Notes: a model not told the origin generated them from the letters alone. Shown: positions 44,591-54,678, counted from the first letter of the stretch. The stretch is 64,000 nt of DNA from Gammaproteobacteria bacterium (GCA_030148485.1 JASBTJ010000042.1:1-64000); one strand, 5' to 3'. Translations and numbers: made by a program.

Positions 44591-47500
44591 TCTGGTGCTT
44601 TGCTACGTCCAGAATTCGATCGACCATCGAGTCCAGATCGGCGTCTGACGGGATCTCGCCTCCGTCCTGCACACCCAAATTATCCGGAGGGAACGATGGC
44701 GCCAGGACATGGCGGATCGCGTTGCGGACACGTCTCGTCTTCATGACATTGTCCCGCCAGCCATCCTGTCGCGCTTCATTGACTGCCTGATCGACCGCAA
44801 GGGCCAAGGCCGCGTCCTTGTTCAAGTTGTTGTAGAGAGACCGTTTCGCCGGGGTATTCACGGAGGCTGGGTACGCCTCGGCACCGCCGCCCGGGGTCAC
44901 AACCTTTTTGGCCACATCGGCAATGGTTGCCAAATATTCCTTGTAGCTGACCACACCTTTACGCCGCTGCTCGATCAGTGCATCCAACAACTTCGACATT
45001 TTCTCGTAGTAGGCCGGATCGACTGGCGACTCGTTGATGATGAGCTTGCGGACGTTGTTCTCGATGGTCTCGGCAACCGCTTCCTCACTCGTCTTGATGC
45101 CCTTCGGAAGTGCCTCAATCGCCTCCGGGCCTCGTTCGACAATCAGCTGGATCAGGCTCAGGTCATCGAAGGCCGAAATCTTCTCGCTCTCGTCGGCCCG
45201 GATGTAGGTATCGATCAGGTGACGCATGGCGGGTTCGTAGGCTTTCAGATCGATGTAGTCGCCACTCGCCAGCTTTACCTCGTCCCGCACCTTGCTGTAG
45301 TGGTCGACCTCTTCCTTAATCTTGCTGATCTCGTCCGCCGTATAGCCCGCCTCAGCTAGTTCGCTAGCAATGCTGGCGTAGGCCCGCAGCAGGGCCGCCA
45401 CAAACTTGTAGAGCTTCAGCCGCTTCGGTTCGTTGTCCTTCAGTTGTTCCGCGTTGCCGGAGTCCTTGGCGCAGAAGTAGTGCAGATAGGCCGCTGAGTC
45501 CCTGGGCATGGCAACCGGCTCGCACAGGGCCTTGACCGCCTCACGGGCCTCTTCCAGGTCGTCCCTCCCCTTTTCCAGCCGGTTTTCGAGCAGGCCGGCC
45601 ACGTCTTCCTTGTCGTAGCCATCCAGCGCACCGCTGGTGTAGTCCTCCACCGCGCCTTCCAGGCTTTGAAACAGATCCTTGTAGTCGACGATGTAACCGT
45701 ATTCCTTATCGTCACCATCGAGCCGATTGACCCGACAGATGGCCTGAAACAGGCCGTGGTCGCGCATCTGCTTGTCTATATAGAGATAGGTGGCCGATGG
45801 CGCATCAAACCCCGTAAGTAGCTTATCCACCACGATCAGCAGCTTCATCTGCCCCGGTTCATCGGTGAACTTCTTTTTTACCTGCTGCTCGAACTTCTCG
45901 ACCTTGCGAATCGCCTTGTCCACGGGGTCGTTGAACCAATCGGCCAGCATCTGGGAATACACGCCGTACTTAAGCAGATTATCCGTATCCCCCTCGCCCG
46001 TCGTTTCACTCTTCGTGTCGGCCACGGTCGGCGCATAGCTGGTAACGATCGCGCATTTCCCCTTGAGCCCCATGGTAGAAAACAGCTCGTAGAACTTGCA
46101 GGCCTCAAAGATGCTGCCCGCGACCAGCATGGCATTGCCGTGGCCATCCATCAGTCGGGGTCTGGTATCCAAGTCGAGCACGATGTCCTGAGCGATCCGT
46201 CTCAGTCTGTCCTGACTGGAAAGCACCCGCTGCATGGTGCCCCACTTCTGTTTCAGCTGGGCCTTGGCAAGATCGTTCAAGCCCCGTGTCTTAGCCTCGA
46301 ACCACTGATCGATTTTGGCCTTGTTGGTCAGTTCCTGGTCGATGTCGCGTGCTTCGTAACGCAGGTCCAGCACCACGCCCTCACGCACGGCCTGGTCGAA
46401 CTTGTAGGTGTGAATGTAGCGTCCGAACACCTCGATGCTCTTCTTCTTGTCTGCCTTTAGCAGCGGCGTACCGGTAAAGCCGATAAACACCGCATTCGGC
46501 AGCAACGCCTTCATGGCCTTGTGCAGATCACCCGACTGGGTTCGATGGCACTCGTCCACGAACACGTGGATGTCGCCCTTCGCTTCAAAATCCGCCGGCA
46601 GGTTCTGCAGCGACTCGATGAACGCCTTGGTCCCTTCGTTGTCATCTTGCTCGGAATCGCCACGGCCACCGAACTTATGGACCAGTGAACACAGCAATGA
46701 CTCATCGGCGCGGTTCAACTGGTCAATCAGATCTGCACCGCTCTTGGTGCGATAGATGTCCTCGCTGACGCCCTTGAAGACCTTCTCGATCTGCTCGTCC
46801 AGCTCGGTGCGGTCGGTAATGATCAGTACTCGCGCCTCGGGCCGATGCTCGCCTATCCACTTGGCCAGCCAGACCATGGTGAGCGACTTGCCGCTCCCCT
46901 GGGTATGCCAGATGATCCCGCCTTCTCGTCGTGTGACGAATTCCTGAGCAGCCTTTACGCCGAAATACTGGTTCTGTCGGCACAACTTCTTTATGCCGGC
47001 GTCGAACACCACAAAGTCGTGGATTAGCTCCAGGAAGCGATGCTTCTCGCATACCTGCAGTAGGTGCCGGTCGAGCAGATTGGGCTCGTCGGCAAACTCG
47101 CCGGTTTCCTCCACCCATTTCAGGTAGTACTTCTCCGGGGTTTCGATGGTGGCGTAGCGCAGGCCTTCGCTGTCGTTGCCGGCCATCACCCACTGCATGG
47201 TGGAGAAAAACGGCTGAATGAATTCCTTCTTCTGGTTATCCAGGTTCTGCCGGATGCCATTGGCCACGGACACCGTGGACCGCTTTAGTTCCAGCACCCC
47301 TAGGGCAATGCCATTCACGTACAAAACCACGTCGGGGCGTTTGGTGCTGGCCTTGGCTGCGTTGGCAAGATCCGCGCCCTTGACAGTGACCTCCTCGGCC
47401 ACGGCAAAGTGATTGTTCTCGGGATTTTCCCAATCGATGAGCCACACGGTGACCGTGTTCTCGCCATGCTCTGGCTTCACCTTCACGCCATAACGCAGCT

Positions 47501-47756
47501 TTTCGTACACAGCACGATTGCGATCGTACAGATGCTTGCTGGTGTCTCCCGCCACTTTGCTCAGCTCATGAATGGCGCGGCGGGTCAGGGTGCTATCCAC
47601 ACCCTGCTTGTCCAGCCAACGCTGCAGCAAGGCGGGCTCGATATTGCTGTTGTCCCGATCTATCAGGTCGCCGAGATAGTCGTAACCCAGGCGTTCCCGG
47701 AACAGCGCGACCACACGGGCCTGTGTTTTCCTTTCGATCTGGCCGACGGTGCTCAT
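44580..47756 (-). CDS. hsdR: Type I restriction enzyme subunit HsdR
   Basis: 1,058 residues. The N-terminal PD-(D/E)XK nuclease has RPDVVLY (Pro141-Asp142) and VLELKRS (Glu156-Leu-Lys158). The motor domain shows Walker A HTQGSGKSL at 284-292 and a DECH box at 401-404 (VFVDECHRTQSG), followed by motif VI-like QAICRVNRLDG. HsdR translocates DNA after HsdMS binds an unmethylated site and cuts at a distance. It begins one base after the stop of the nuclease gene upstream, so it is part of the same operon. Confidence 0.95.
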   Translation of the reverse strand: MSTVGQIERKTQARVVALFRERLGYDYLGDLIDRDNSNIEPALLQRWLDKQGVDSTLTRRAIHELSKVAGDTSKHLYDRNRAVYEKLRYGVKVKPEHGENTVTVWLIDWENPENNHFAVAEEVTVKGADLANAAKASTKRPDVVLYVNGIALGVLELKRSTVSVANGIRQNLDNQKKEFIQPFFSTMQWVMAGNDSEGLRYATIETPEKYYLKWVEETGEFADEPNLLDRHLLQVCEKHRFLELIHDFVVFDAGIKKLCRQNQYFGVKAAQEFVTRREGGIIWHTQGSGKSLTMVWLAKWIGEHRPEARVLIITDRTELDEQIEKVFKGVSEDIYRTKSGADLIDQLNRADESLLCSLVHKFGGRGDSEQDDNEGTKAFIESLQNLPADFEAKGDIHVFVDECHRTQSGDLHKAMKALLPNAVFIGFTGTPLLKADKKKSIEVFGRYIHTYKFDQAVREGVVLDLRYEARDIDQELTNKAKIDQWFEAKTRGLNDLAKAQLKQKWGTMQRVLSSQDRLRRIAQDIVLDLDTRPRLMDGHGNAMLVAGSIFEACKFYELFSTMGLKGKCAIVTSYAPTVADTKSETTGEGDTDNLLKYGVYSQMLADWFNDPVDKAIRKVEKFEQQVKKKFTDEPGQMKLLIVVDKLLTGFDAPSATYLYIDKQMRDHGLFQAICRVNRLDGDDKEYGYIVDYKDLFQSLEGAVEDYTSGALDGYDKEDVAGLLENRLEKGRDDLEEAREAVKALCEPVAMPRDSAAYLHYFCAKDSGNAEQLKDNEPKRLKLYKFVAALLRAYASIASELAEAGYTADEISKIKEEVDHYSKVRDEVKLASGDYIDLKAYEPAMRHLIDTYIRADESEKISAFDDLSLIQLIVERGPEAIEALPKGIKTSEEAVAETIENNVRKLIINESPVDPAYYEKMSKLLDALIEQRRKGVVSYKEYLATIADVAKKVVTPGGGAEAYPASVNTPAKRSLYNNLNKDAALALAVDQAVNEARQDGWRDNVMKTRRVRNAIRHVLAPSFPPDNLGVQDGGEIPSDADLDSMVDRILDVAKHQNEY

Positions 47757-47757
47757 G

Positions 47758-48684
47758 TCACACCTTCTGCAGCTTGAAGCTGATCTGGTAGCGGTAGAAA
47801 TCGATGTTCGGCGTCATCGCCAGCGCCCGTTTGATCCGCGGGTCTTCTTCCAGGGCAATGATCACGCCACGAACGGACTGATGCTGCTCAGCCAGCTCCT
47901 GATGGACGTACCCCATGTAGCGCAGCACCTGCCCGACCACCACGTCACTGGCTCTGCCCTTCTTGAGTTCGACGACCAGCAGCTCGGTCTTATCCTTCTT
48001 GACCGCCAGAATATCCAGCGGGCCGGTGTCGGTCGGGTATTGCTGCCCTACCTTCTCTCCGTCTTCCTCGAAGATGTCGTAGTCCTTCCCTAGCTCCGTC
48101 TGAAGCCAGTTCTGAACCAGAAAATCCTCCAAATGCTTTTCCAGCGCGAAGGCAGATGGGTCTTCCACGGTTTCGTCTGTGACAATCAGCGTCGGTGTCG
48201 TGGCGCCGCCGATCAGCTGTTCGATCTCCTCGGCGTGCGTGGTGATCGTGCTAACCGTACCAATGGAACCGGTGGACCGCTTCAGTGGTTCACTCATGTC
48301 AGCACGATCAATGGTTTGGCTGAACCAATGCACGGGACGGCGATGGGGCAGAATATCGTCGGGCTCGTAGTAATATTCGCCGCTGACCTCACCAACGTGA
48401 TAAGTGCCAGATCCGTCGGGACAGAGCACAATGTCGCCGGCCTTTATGCCCTTGGATACTGTCCACAGCGCGCCGCAGGCCAAGCCTGCACCGATCTTGG
48501 TCTTATCTGGGTGGCCCGCCAGAAAGATCGGGATGAACTTTTTGTTGAATAAGCGCCAGTCATCGGGCAAATCAGGCGTCAGGTCTTGGTTGATCTCGAA
48601 ATTGGCCCCGATGAAACTACCTGCAAAACAGGTTTCGGCGTGGACGCTCGCCTTGCCGAGCATGACCCGATAGTAGTTTTTCAT
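47758..48684 (-). CDS. PD-(D/E)XK nuclease-domain protein with PUA-like N-terminus
   Basis: 308 residues from ATG 48684, preceded by GGGGAAAA; a longer frame to 48780 lacks support. The N-terminal ~120 residues (GDIVLCPDGSGTYHVGEVSG) look like the EVE/PUA-like domain found ahead of modification-dependent nucleases. The C-terminal part has GPLDILAVKKDK then LLVVELKKGR at about 245-260, the D...ExK nuclease core of DUF91/NucS-like enzymes. It is inserted between the DUF429 gene and hsdR, so it may extend restriction to modified DNA. That is inference. Confidence 0.72.
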   Translation of the reverse strand: MKNYYRVMLGKASVHAETCFAGSFIGANFEINQDLTPDLPDDWRLFNKKFIPIFLAGHPDKTKIGAGLACGALWTVSKGIKAGDIVLCPDGSGTYHVGEVSGEYYYEPDDILPHRRPVHWFSQTIDRADMSEPLKRSTGSIGTVSTITTHAEEIEQLIGGATTPTLIVTDETVEDPSAFALEKHLEDFLVQNWLQTELGKDYDIFEEDGEKVGQQYPTDTGPLDILAVKKDKTELLVVELKKGRASDVVVGQVLRYMGYVHQELAEQHQSVRGVIIALEEDPRIKRALAMTPNIDFYRYQISFKLQKV

Positions 48685-48712
48685 TCTTGTTTTCCCCGTC
48701 CCTGATCCCTTA

Positions 48713-49444
48713 TTAATCGAACACATCCCTGGGCAACCATATCCACCCCTCACCCCCAGGCACCTCAGCACCGGGCGCATCGAGTTCCGTTCGCCTTTCC
48801 GAGAACAGGTAGGCGATCAATGCACACATCAGCGCGTCTTCTTCATCCTCATGCCGCAGCGGCGCATAACCACCCCGCAACTGCTGGATCGTTGCCGACG
48901 CCTTGCACGGAGACGGATAGGCCTCGATGACCGTTAGCCCCCTACCATCCGTCCAGACGCCACAGCTTAGCGATTCGCGTGCAAACTTGGCCAGAACATG
49001 CATTCCCTTGGTTGCCTGGCTGCCGATCATGTCCTTGATGGCCGATAAGGGTCGCAGGCCGTGCTGGAACAGATAGCGCTCTGTCTGCCGAAAGAGGTAT
49101 GGGTTGGAGTCGGAACCCTCTATCGGCTCCACGCACTTCAGGCCGGTCACTAGCCCCGCGAAAGATTCGGAGAATCCCAGCGGTGTGTCTATGGCCAGTG
49201 TGACCTGAGCCGCCTCGTCGGGCGGCACGCTGGTGCAAAGGGAAAACAGCTCACGAAGACAGTCGCCGCTGGTGGTCGCCGCATTGATCGACGTCCTCAG
49301 ATTTCCCCGCCAGGATTTGCCGACGATGGCCAGATCGGCATCGAGGATGACAATAGCGTCACGGCTCTTGCTGTTCTTGTCGCAGTTCCATCCACCGACA
49401 TCCCAGCCGATGAAGAATGATTGCCCCTGCGACGGGCCGCTCAT
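48713..49444 (-). CDS. DUF429 protein in the type I RM operon
   Basis: 243 residues. The opening FFIGWDVGGWNCDKN, the acidic AIVILDADLAIVG, TLAIDTPLGFSESF and the closing EDEEDALMCALIAYLFSE follow the RNase H-like pattern of DUF429, with spaced acidic residues that could bind metal. Function is not established. Its start overlaps the hsdS stop by four bases (ATGA), so it is firmly within the operon. A nuclease or regulator acting with the RM complex is possible. Confidence 0.72.
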   Translation of the reverse strand: MSGPSQGQSFFIGWDVGGWNCDKNSKSRDAIVILDADLAIVGKSWRGNLRTSINAATTSGDCLRELFSLCTSVPPDEAAQVTLAIDTPLGFSESFAGLVTGLKCVEPIEGSDSNPYLFRQTERYLFQHGLRPLSAIKDMIGSQATKGMHVLAKFARESLSCGVWTDGRGLTVIEAYPSPCKASATIQQLRGGYAPLRHEDEEDALMCALIAYLFSERRTELDAPGAEVPGGEGWIWLPRDVFD

Positions 49445-50703
49445 ATCAGTCGAATCCTTCCGGTCAGCAGTTCCTGCATCATCCCCTGCTTGATGGCACC
49501 GGTTTTGTCGCGGCGTGCTTCCAGGGCTGCTATCTCGGCGTCCATGTCGGCGAGGGCGGCGGCGATGGCGGTCTGTTCTTCTTCGCTAGGCTGTGGGATT
49601 TCCAGCCTAAGAAAGGCTTTTTTCGCAATGTTGTAACGAGTCGCGCCTTGCGCTAATACGGACATGGCCTTCCGCCCATCAGTACTGCGGAACCAGTACG
49701 CAAAAAACAATCCATTAACCTGCGCCGTAGCATTGAAACGAAAGCCGAAACAGAAGCTGTTTAAATACAGGTTATGGATGTCATCCATTAACACCGCACA
49801 GAATCCAACTTCTTCAGGCGTCTCTGACGACCCATTGAAAAACAGGTCACCCTTCTGAACACGATTTTGCGACTCCGTAGGCGCGACATCCACCAGCTCC
49901 AGCCAATTCGGGTCAATCACCACATCCGTCATCACATTCATAAACGGGATGTAGCTAGCGGAGCCATGCCCGAAGTCAACTTTCGTCTTACCAACCAGTC
50001 CACCATAGGTCTGCCCCAGGGAAGCCATTGTAGTCATGCCCCACTCCTCGCTAAACCCCGGCAAGCGGATCTTGCCAGTGAGGAGTTGCTGCATGGCGGC
50101 CTGCTTGAGGTCGCGCTTCTTGGCGATGAGCCGATCCAGCGCGCCGATCAGCGCATCCACATCCGACAGCGCGGTGGCTATGGCGCGTTGCTCCTCCCCC
50201 GAACTCGGCAGCGGAATGCGAACCCTCGACAGAGCTGATGCGCTGATGTGCACTACAGCATCCCCTTGGCCCATGCTCGCCTTCTGGCGTACTACCGGCG
50301 GGGCGTTGAGCAGGTATCCTAGAAACGCTGAATCTCCTCGCGACGGAGTCAGAATGACGATGTCACCACCTGCATAGGCCTCAACGTTGTCAAGAAACGC
50401 AACACACTTTCCAATTTCTGCTTTCGTTTCACCAGAGCCTGCAAAAAGAAGATCGCCTGTCTTAAGTCTCGTGCTTCCTTCCGCGACTTGCTTCGAAATG
50501 CGTGAAATATAACGACGAACATGATCGTTGTGAGATGTATATATTTCCCCATATCTGACGCAAGGAATATCTCCACTTAAGGCTTCGTCCTTTCGAATCC
50601 CTCGCCCCTTGGAGAATGGGCCTAAAGACCCGAGTCGAGCGTCCTCCCAGTCCTCTGGGATCACGCCAATCTCAGTTTGCTTGTAGCCCGGCTTCAGTCC
50701 CAT
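49441..50703 (-). CDS. hsdS: Type I restriction enzyme specificity subunit HsdS
   Basis: 420 residues. The start MGLKPGYKQTEIGVIPEDWE and two internal repeats (LPSSGEEQRAIATALSDVDA and PSEEEQTAIAAALADMDAEI) are the conserved spacer helices that flank two target-recognition domains. The recognition domains are more AT-rich than the helices (for example around 50,350-50,580), as expected for exchangeable specificity regions. The start overlaps the hsdM stop by ten bases. Confidence 0.95.
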   Translation of the reverse strand: MGLKPGYKQTEIGVIPEDWEDARLGSLGPFSKGRGIRKDEALSGDIPCVRYGEIYTSHNDHVRRYISRISKQVAEGSTRLKTGDLLFAGSGETKAEIGKCVAFLDNVEAYAGGDIVILTPSRGDSAFLGYLLNAPPVVRQKASMGQGDAVVHISASALSRVRIPLPSSGEEQRAIATALSDVDALIGALDRLIAKKRDLKQAAMQQLLTGKIRLPGFSEEWGMTTMASLGQTYGGLVGKTKVDFGHGSASYIPFMNVMTDVVIDPNWLELVDVAPTESQNRVQKGDLFFNGSSETPEEVGFCAVLMDDIHNLYLNSFCFGFRFNATAQVNGLFFAYWFRSTDGRKAMSVLAQGATRYNIAKKAFLRLEIPQPSEEEQTAIAAALADMDAEIAALEARRDKTGAIKQGMMQELLTGRIRLI

Positions 50704-53093
50704 ACGAACCCCATCTCCTGCAGGTGTTCGTCAACGCGGGAGGAAAGCTGTGCGACTTCATCGACCTGCATGGGAAGCGGCGTGGCATAGCGTTCGGCCA
50801 GTTCTTTGATACGCCCAGTCAGCGCCTGACTAACCCGATCCAACTCGCCCTGTACGCTAGCCGCCAGCGCGGCCAACCACTTGTCGTCCACCACCAGTGC
50901 CTTGATCTCGGCGTCGCTCAGTTGGCCGTACTTGGTGGCCACCTTGGCATCCAAAGCCTTCTGAGCGCCTTTCACTTTCTTCTTCGCCGCCGTCTCCTTC
51001 TGCATCAGCTGTACGTAGGCTTTCAGCGTCTGCCACTCCTCCGCTGCCTCGGCATCTCCCTCAATAGCTTTGAGGCGGTCCTTGACGCTCTTGGCGGTAA
51101 GCTTGCCCTTGTCAGTCTTGGCTTCATTCAGCAGGCCATCCTCGCCACCGTGTTCTTCATCCATCTCTTCCATCTGGCGGCTGATGGCGTCACGCTCGGC
51201 TTCGTACTGCTCAATGTCGGCCTGCTCGGCGGCAAAGTAGCGGGCGACGACGAGCTCGGTAGGGATCAGATCCGTGTTCGGCTTGCCGTCGATCACCGCG
51301 GTCCATCCTTCGTGGATAATTTGGTAGGCGTCGTCCTGCATGGTCTCGGCCCAGTAGTCCATCAAATGCTGGTACACGTCGTAGGGGTCAATCAGCGGCG
51401 CATCACCAGAGAAACCCTTGCGGAAGGTATCCAGCAGGTCCTCGGCGAGCGTCCAGATCAGCGCCTTGGGCCGGTCGCCCTGCTGGATGCCGGTAAGGCG
51501 CGGGGTGTTAGCCTGCTTCCACGCGCTAAACAGCCCCATTACCCGTTCGTTGAAGGCGGTGAATTCGGGGTGGTCGAAGATGGCGGTCTTGATTTGAGCG
51601 GGCTCAACCTTGAGTTGGCTGTACCCCGGCCGATCGGCCTCGGTGAACAGCGCGCCACGCACGTTGGGTAGCACCTGCCAGTAGGCCGCCAGGCCGTCAA
51701 TGTCGCGGTTGGGGATACCGCCCTTCAGGTGGGCCTCAATGTCCTGCAGGTCTTCCGGCTCGGTGCTGTCGATGTAGCGCGGCAGGTTGAGGTTGAAGTC
51801 GTTGGACGCGATCTCGCCCAGCGGCACCAGGCGCGAATATCGGGTGATCTCCACCTGTCGGGTGAACGTATCGACGATCTTGTGGATGTCCTGGCTGCGC
51901 AGGCGGTTCTTGTTGCCGTCTTTCATGAACCCGCGGCTGGCGTCGATCATGAACACGCCTTTGCGCCCCGCCGCGCCCTCCTTGTCCATCACCAGGATGC
52001 AGGCGGGAATGCCCGTGCCGTAGAACAGGTTGGCTGGCAGTCCGATGATGCCCTTGATGTAACCCTGCTGAACGATGCGCCTGCGTATCGCCGCTTCGGC
52101 ACCGCCGCGGAAAAGCACGCCGTGGGGCAGGATGACCGCCGCCTTGCCGGTGCTCTTCAGGCTCTTGAGCATATGCAGGAGGAAGGCGTAATCGCCGTTT
52201 TTGGCAGGGGGAATGCCGTATTCAAAGCGACCATAGAGGTCGTTGGCCGGGTCCAGACCACTGGTCCAGTTTTTGTTGGAGAACGGCGGATTGGCCACCA
52301 CGTAGTCAAAGGTCTTCAGGCCTTCACCGGTGGTGAAGTGCGGCGCCGACAGCGTGTTGGCCTGCCAGATCTCCGCCGTGGGGCAGTCGTGGAGCACCAT
52401 GTTCATGCGTGCCAACGCCGAGGTGGCGTTATCCATCTCCTGTCCGTAGAGGGCCAGATCCAGCCCGGTGCGGCTCTTGGCTTCGTCGTGTGCTTTCAGC
52501 AGCAGCGAGCCTGAACCGCAGGTGGGGTCGTAGATGCTCTGATCCGCGCTGTGCGCCTTACCCAGATCCAGCACCTGGGCAATAACCCGGGAAACCTCCG
52601 CCGGGGTGTAGAACTGGCCCTTGCTCTTGCCTGACTCCGTGGCAAAGTGACGCATCAGGTATTCGTAGGCGTCTCCCAGCAGGTCGTCGCCCTCGGCCCG
52701 GTTCCGCCCGAAATGCAGCCCTTCAAAAATGGCCACCAGCTTGGTGAGCCGGTCTACCATTTCCTTACCCTTGCCCAGCTTTTCCTCGTCGTTGAAGTCC
52801 GCGACGTTGATGGCGCCCTTCAGGCTTTCGTTGGCACCCGCCAGGCGACCGATGATCTTGTTGATCTTGTCGCCGATCTCCTTATCGCCTTTGGCCGCGA
52901 TCATGTCCGCAAAGCTGGCGCCGGCAGGTACATCGATCAGCGCATTGGGGTCACCCGCGTACTTGTCAGAGACGTACTTAACGAACAGCAGCACCAGGAC
53001 ATAGTCCTTGTACTGACTGGCATCCATGCCCCCGCGCAGCTCGTCGCAGGACTTCCAGAGAGAGGAATAGAGTTCTGATTTCTTAAGCGCCAT
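50694..53093 (-). CDS. hsdM: Type I restriction enzyme methyltransferase subunit HsdM
   Basis: 799 residues. Motif I is DPTCGSGS (189-196) and motif IV NPPF (268-271), the gamma-class N6-adenine methyltransferase order. The HsdM N-terminal helical domain precedes them. The C-terminal ~300 residues extend beyond the ~500 of compact HsdM proteins, include coiled-coil segments and are typical of the long subfamily. HsdM methylates adenine in host sites. It lies 53 bases after a ribbon-helix-helix gene. Confidence 0.95.
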   Translation of the reverse strand: MALKKSELYSSLWKSCDELRGGMDASQYKDYVLVLLFVKYVSDKYAGDPNALIDVPAGASFADMIAAKGDKEIGDKINKIIGRLAGANESLKGAINVADFNDEEKLGKGKEMVDRLTKLVAIFEGLHFGRNRAEGDDLLGDAYEYLMRHFATESGKSKGQFYTPAEVSRVIAQVLDLGKAHSADQSIYDPTCGSGSLLLKAHDEAKSRTGLDLALYGQEMDNATSALARMNMVLHDCPTAEIWQANTLSAPHFTTGEGLKTFDYVVANPPFSNKNWTSGLDPANDLYGRFEYGIPPAKNGDYAFLLHMLKSLKSTGKAAVILPHGVLFRGGAEAAIRRRIVQQGYIKGIIGLPANLFYGTGIPACILVMDKEGAAGRKGVFMIDASRGFMKDGNKNRLRSQDIHKIVDTFTRQVEITRYSRLVPLGEIASNDFNLNLPRYIDSTEPEDLQDIEAHLKGGIPNRDIDGLAAYWQVLPNVRGALFTEADRPGYSQLKVEPAQIKTAIFDHPEFTAFNERVMGLFSAWKQANTPRLTGIQQGDRPKALIWTLAEDLLDTFRKGFSGDAPLIDPYDVYQHLMDYWAETMQDDAYQIIHEGWTAVIDGKPNTDLIPTELVVARYFAAEQADIEQYEAERDAISRQMEEMDEEHGGEDGLLNEAKTDKGKLTAKSVKDRLKAIEGDAEAAEEWQTLKAYVQLMQKETAAKKKVKGAQKALDAKVATKYGQLSDAEIKALVVDDKWLAALAASVQGELDRVSQALTGRIKELAERYATPLPMQVDEVAQLSSRVDEHLQEMGFVWD

Positions 53094-53146
53094 CTGGCTT
53101 TGTGTTCCCGCTGTGATTGTTATTTATGGTTGCCCCCAAAGGCGGC

Positions 53147-53311
53147 CTACTGCTCCGGAATCGTGACGCCGTTACGCTCACAGTACTCCCGGATCATGAC
53201 CTCGATCATGTTGGCCTGGCTGCGCCGCTCGCGCTCCGCCATAGCCTTGAGGCCCTCTTTCACCGCGGGTTCGATCCGCACGGTGATGGTCTCGGTCTTG
53301 ATTGCCGCCAT
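53147..53311 (-). CDS. Ribbon-helix-helix (CopG-like) regulator heading the RM operon
   Basis: 54 residues from ATG 53311 with a strong AAGGAGG site; the longer reading to 53398 is rejected. The sequence TITVRIEPAVKEGLKAMAER then ANMIEVMIREYCERNG is a single ribbon-helix-helix domain: a beta strand with alternating polar residues followed by two helices. It is the first gene before hsdM on the same strand. It probably controls expression of the type I operon, or is an antitoxin without a partner. Confidence 0.7.
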   Translation of the reverse strand: MAAIKTETITVRIEPAVKEGLKAMAERERRSQANMIEVMIREYCERNGVTIPEQ

Positions 53312-53429
53312 CGGGCCTCCTTCGCGTTGCATGGCTTTCGCATGTACTGCGGATATACTACTCAGGAACTTGCTGGACACAACCAGACTTTGACGCACCT
53401 CTCACACAGGGTGCTTGGGACGTTTAGTT

Positions 53430-53777
53430 ATGACCGATAACGGTACGCCCGCGGGGACCAGCTCGGCCTCTAGCGCCGTAGACGAGAGGGAGGCGATTTA
53501 CGAAAGGCTGGCGAAGGCATGGCGGATGGCCCGCATAGATCGCGAGGTAGTATGGCAAGAGGTAGTGTTCGTACCTATTTCTGGCGACTTCGCACAAATT
53601 GGGGCTGCCATTTTTCTTGCTGTCTTGTGTTACCCAGAGGACCGAGCCAAGCGCGATCGGTTCTGCGATGCAATAGGGGCTTCGATCCTCAAGTCCTCGA
53701 CTAAGCCCAAGAGCCACGAAAGGCGCCAGCTAAGGGAGTCGCCGAGAGCTGCCGCCCTGCGGGTTCTACCCCGTTAA
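53430..53777 (+). CDS. Hypothetical protein, possibly truncated
   Basis: 115 residues from ATG 53430. The region REAIYERLAKAWRMARIDRE and GAAIFLAVLCYPEDRAKRD reads like genuine protein. The last ~25 residues are low-quality Arg/Ala/Ser, as if the frame were lost before the following pseudogene. No family is recognised. It is divergent from the type I operon, with about 118 bases between. Confidence 0.4.
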   Translation: MTDNGTPAGTSSASSAVDEREAIYERLAKAWRMARIDREVVWQEVVFVPISGDFAQIGAAIFLAVLCYPEDRAKRDRFCDAIGASILKSSTKPKSHERRQLRESPRAAALRVLPR

Positions 53778-53790
53778 TACGGCCGCTTCG

Positions 53791-54678
53791 GTGCGGGCCC
53801 GCCTGCTCACCCGCGCCCGCGAGACCCGACAAGACTTCAATCTGGTCTTGACCCGCTACGCCCTTGAGCGGCTGCTGTACCGGCTCAGCGTCTCGCCCCA
53901 TGCTGACCAGTTCCTGCTGAAAGGCGCGCTACTGTTCGACTTGTGGTTCGACATCCCGCACCGGCCGACGCGGGATGCGGACTTTCTGGGTTTTGGTTCG
54001 GCCGAGTTGCCGCACCTGGAGGCCGTCTTCAAAGACGCCTGCGCGATGGAGACTGACGACGGCGTTACGTTTCGACCGGACACCGTTCAAGCGGCGCAGA
54101 TCCGCAAGGAGGTCAACTACGCCGGCGTGCGTGTCACCTTGCTCGGACTGATTGATGGAGCACGCTGCCCGATTCAGGTCGACATCGGTTTCGGCGATGC
54201 CGTCACACCAGGGCCGGAAGATGTGCAGTACCCCGTGATGCTGTCGGAGTTCGCGGCGCCGAAGCTACGCGTCTATCCGCGCTACACCGGGGTGGCAGAA
54301 AAGCTGTAGGCATTGGCCTCGCTGGGTATCGCCAACAGCCGGATGAAGGATTACTTCGATCCCTGGATCTTGTCGCAGTACACCGAATTTGACGGCGACA
54401 CCTTGCGACGCGCGATTCGCGCAACCTTCGATCGACGCAAAACGACGGTGCCCCCGGACATCCCCTTTGGCCTGACGGATGGTTTTGCGCAAGATGCGCA
54501 AAAGCAGACGCAGTGGCAGGCGTTCCTGGGAAAGGACAGACTCGAAGCGCTGCGCCTGGAGGACGTCGTGGCGTCGCTTCGAGATTTCCTGCTTCCAGTC
54601 ATCGCGACAGCGAACGCTGAAGCCGACCACCCACAACACTGGCCGGCTGGCGGACCCTGGTCGTCAATGGTGGGGTGA
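53791..54678 (+). pseudogene. AbiEii/AbiGii nucleotidyltransferase toxin, broken by an in-frame stop
   Basis: The frame reads an AbiEii-type protein: LLTRARETRQDFNLVLTRYA, YRLSVSPHADQFLLKGALLF and the nucleotidyltransferase motif RPTRDADFLGFG. A TAG at 54307-54309 follows VAEKL, where homologues continue EAL. After it the same frame resumes ASLGIANSRMKDYFDPWILS and runs to 54678. This is one nonsense change (Glu to stop), not a frameshift. The N-terminus seems shortened too (upstream codons read NTAASVRARL without an ATG). No AbiEi antitoxin gene remains, consistent with decay. Confidence 0.85.
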
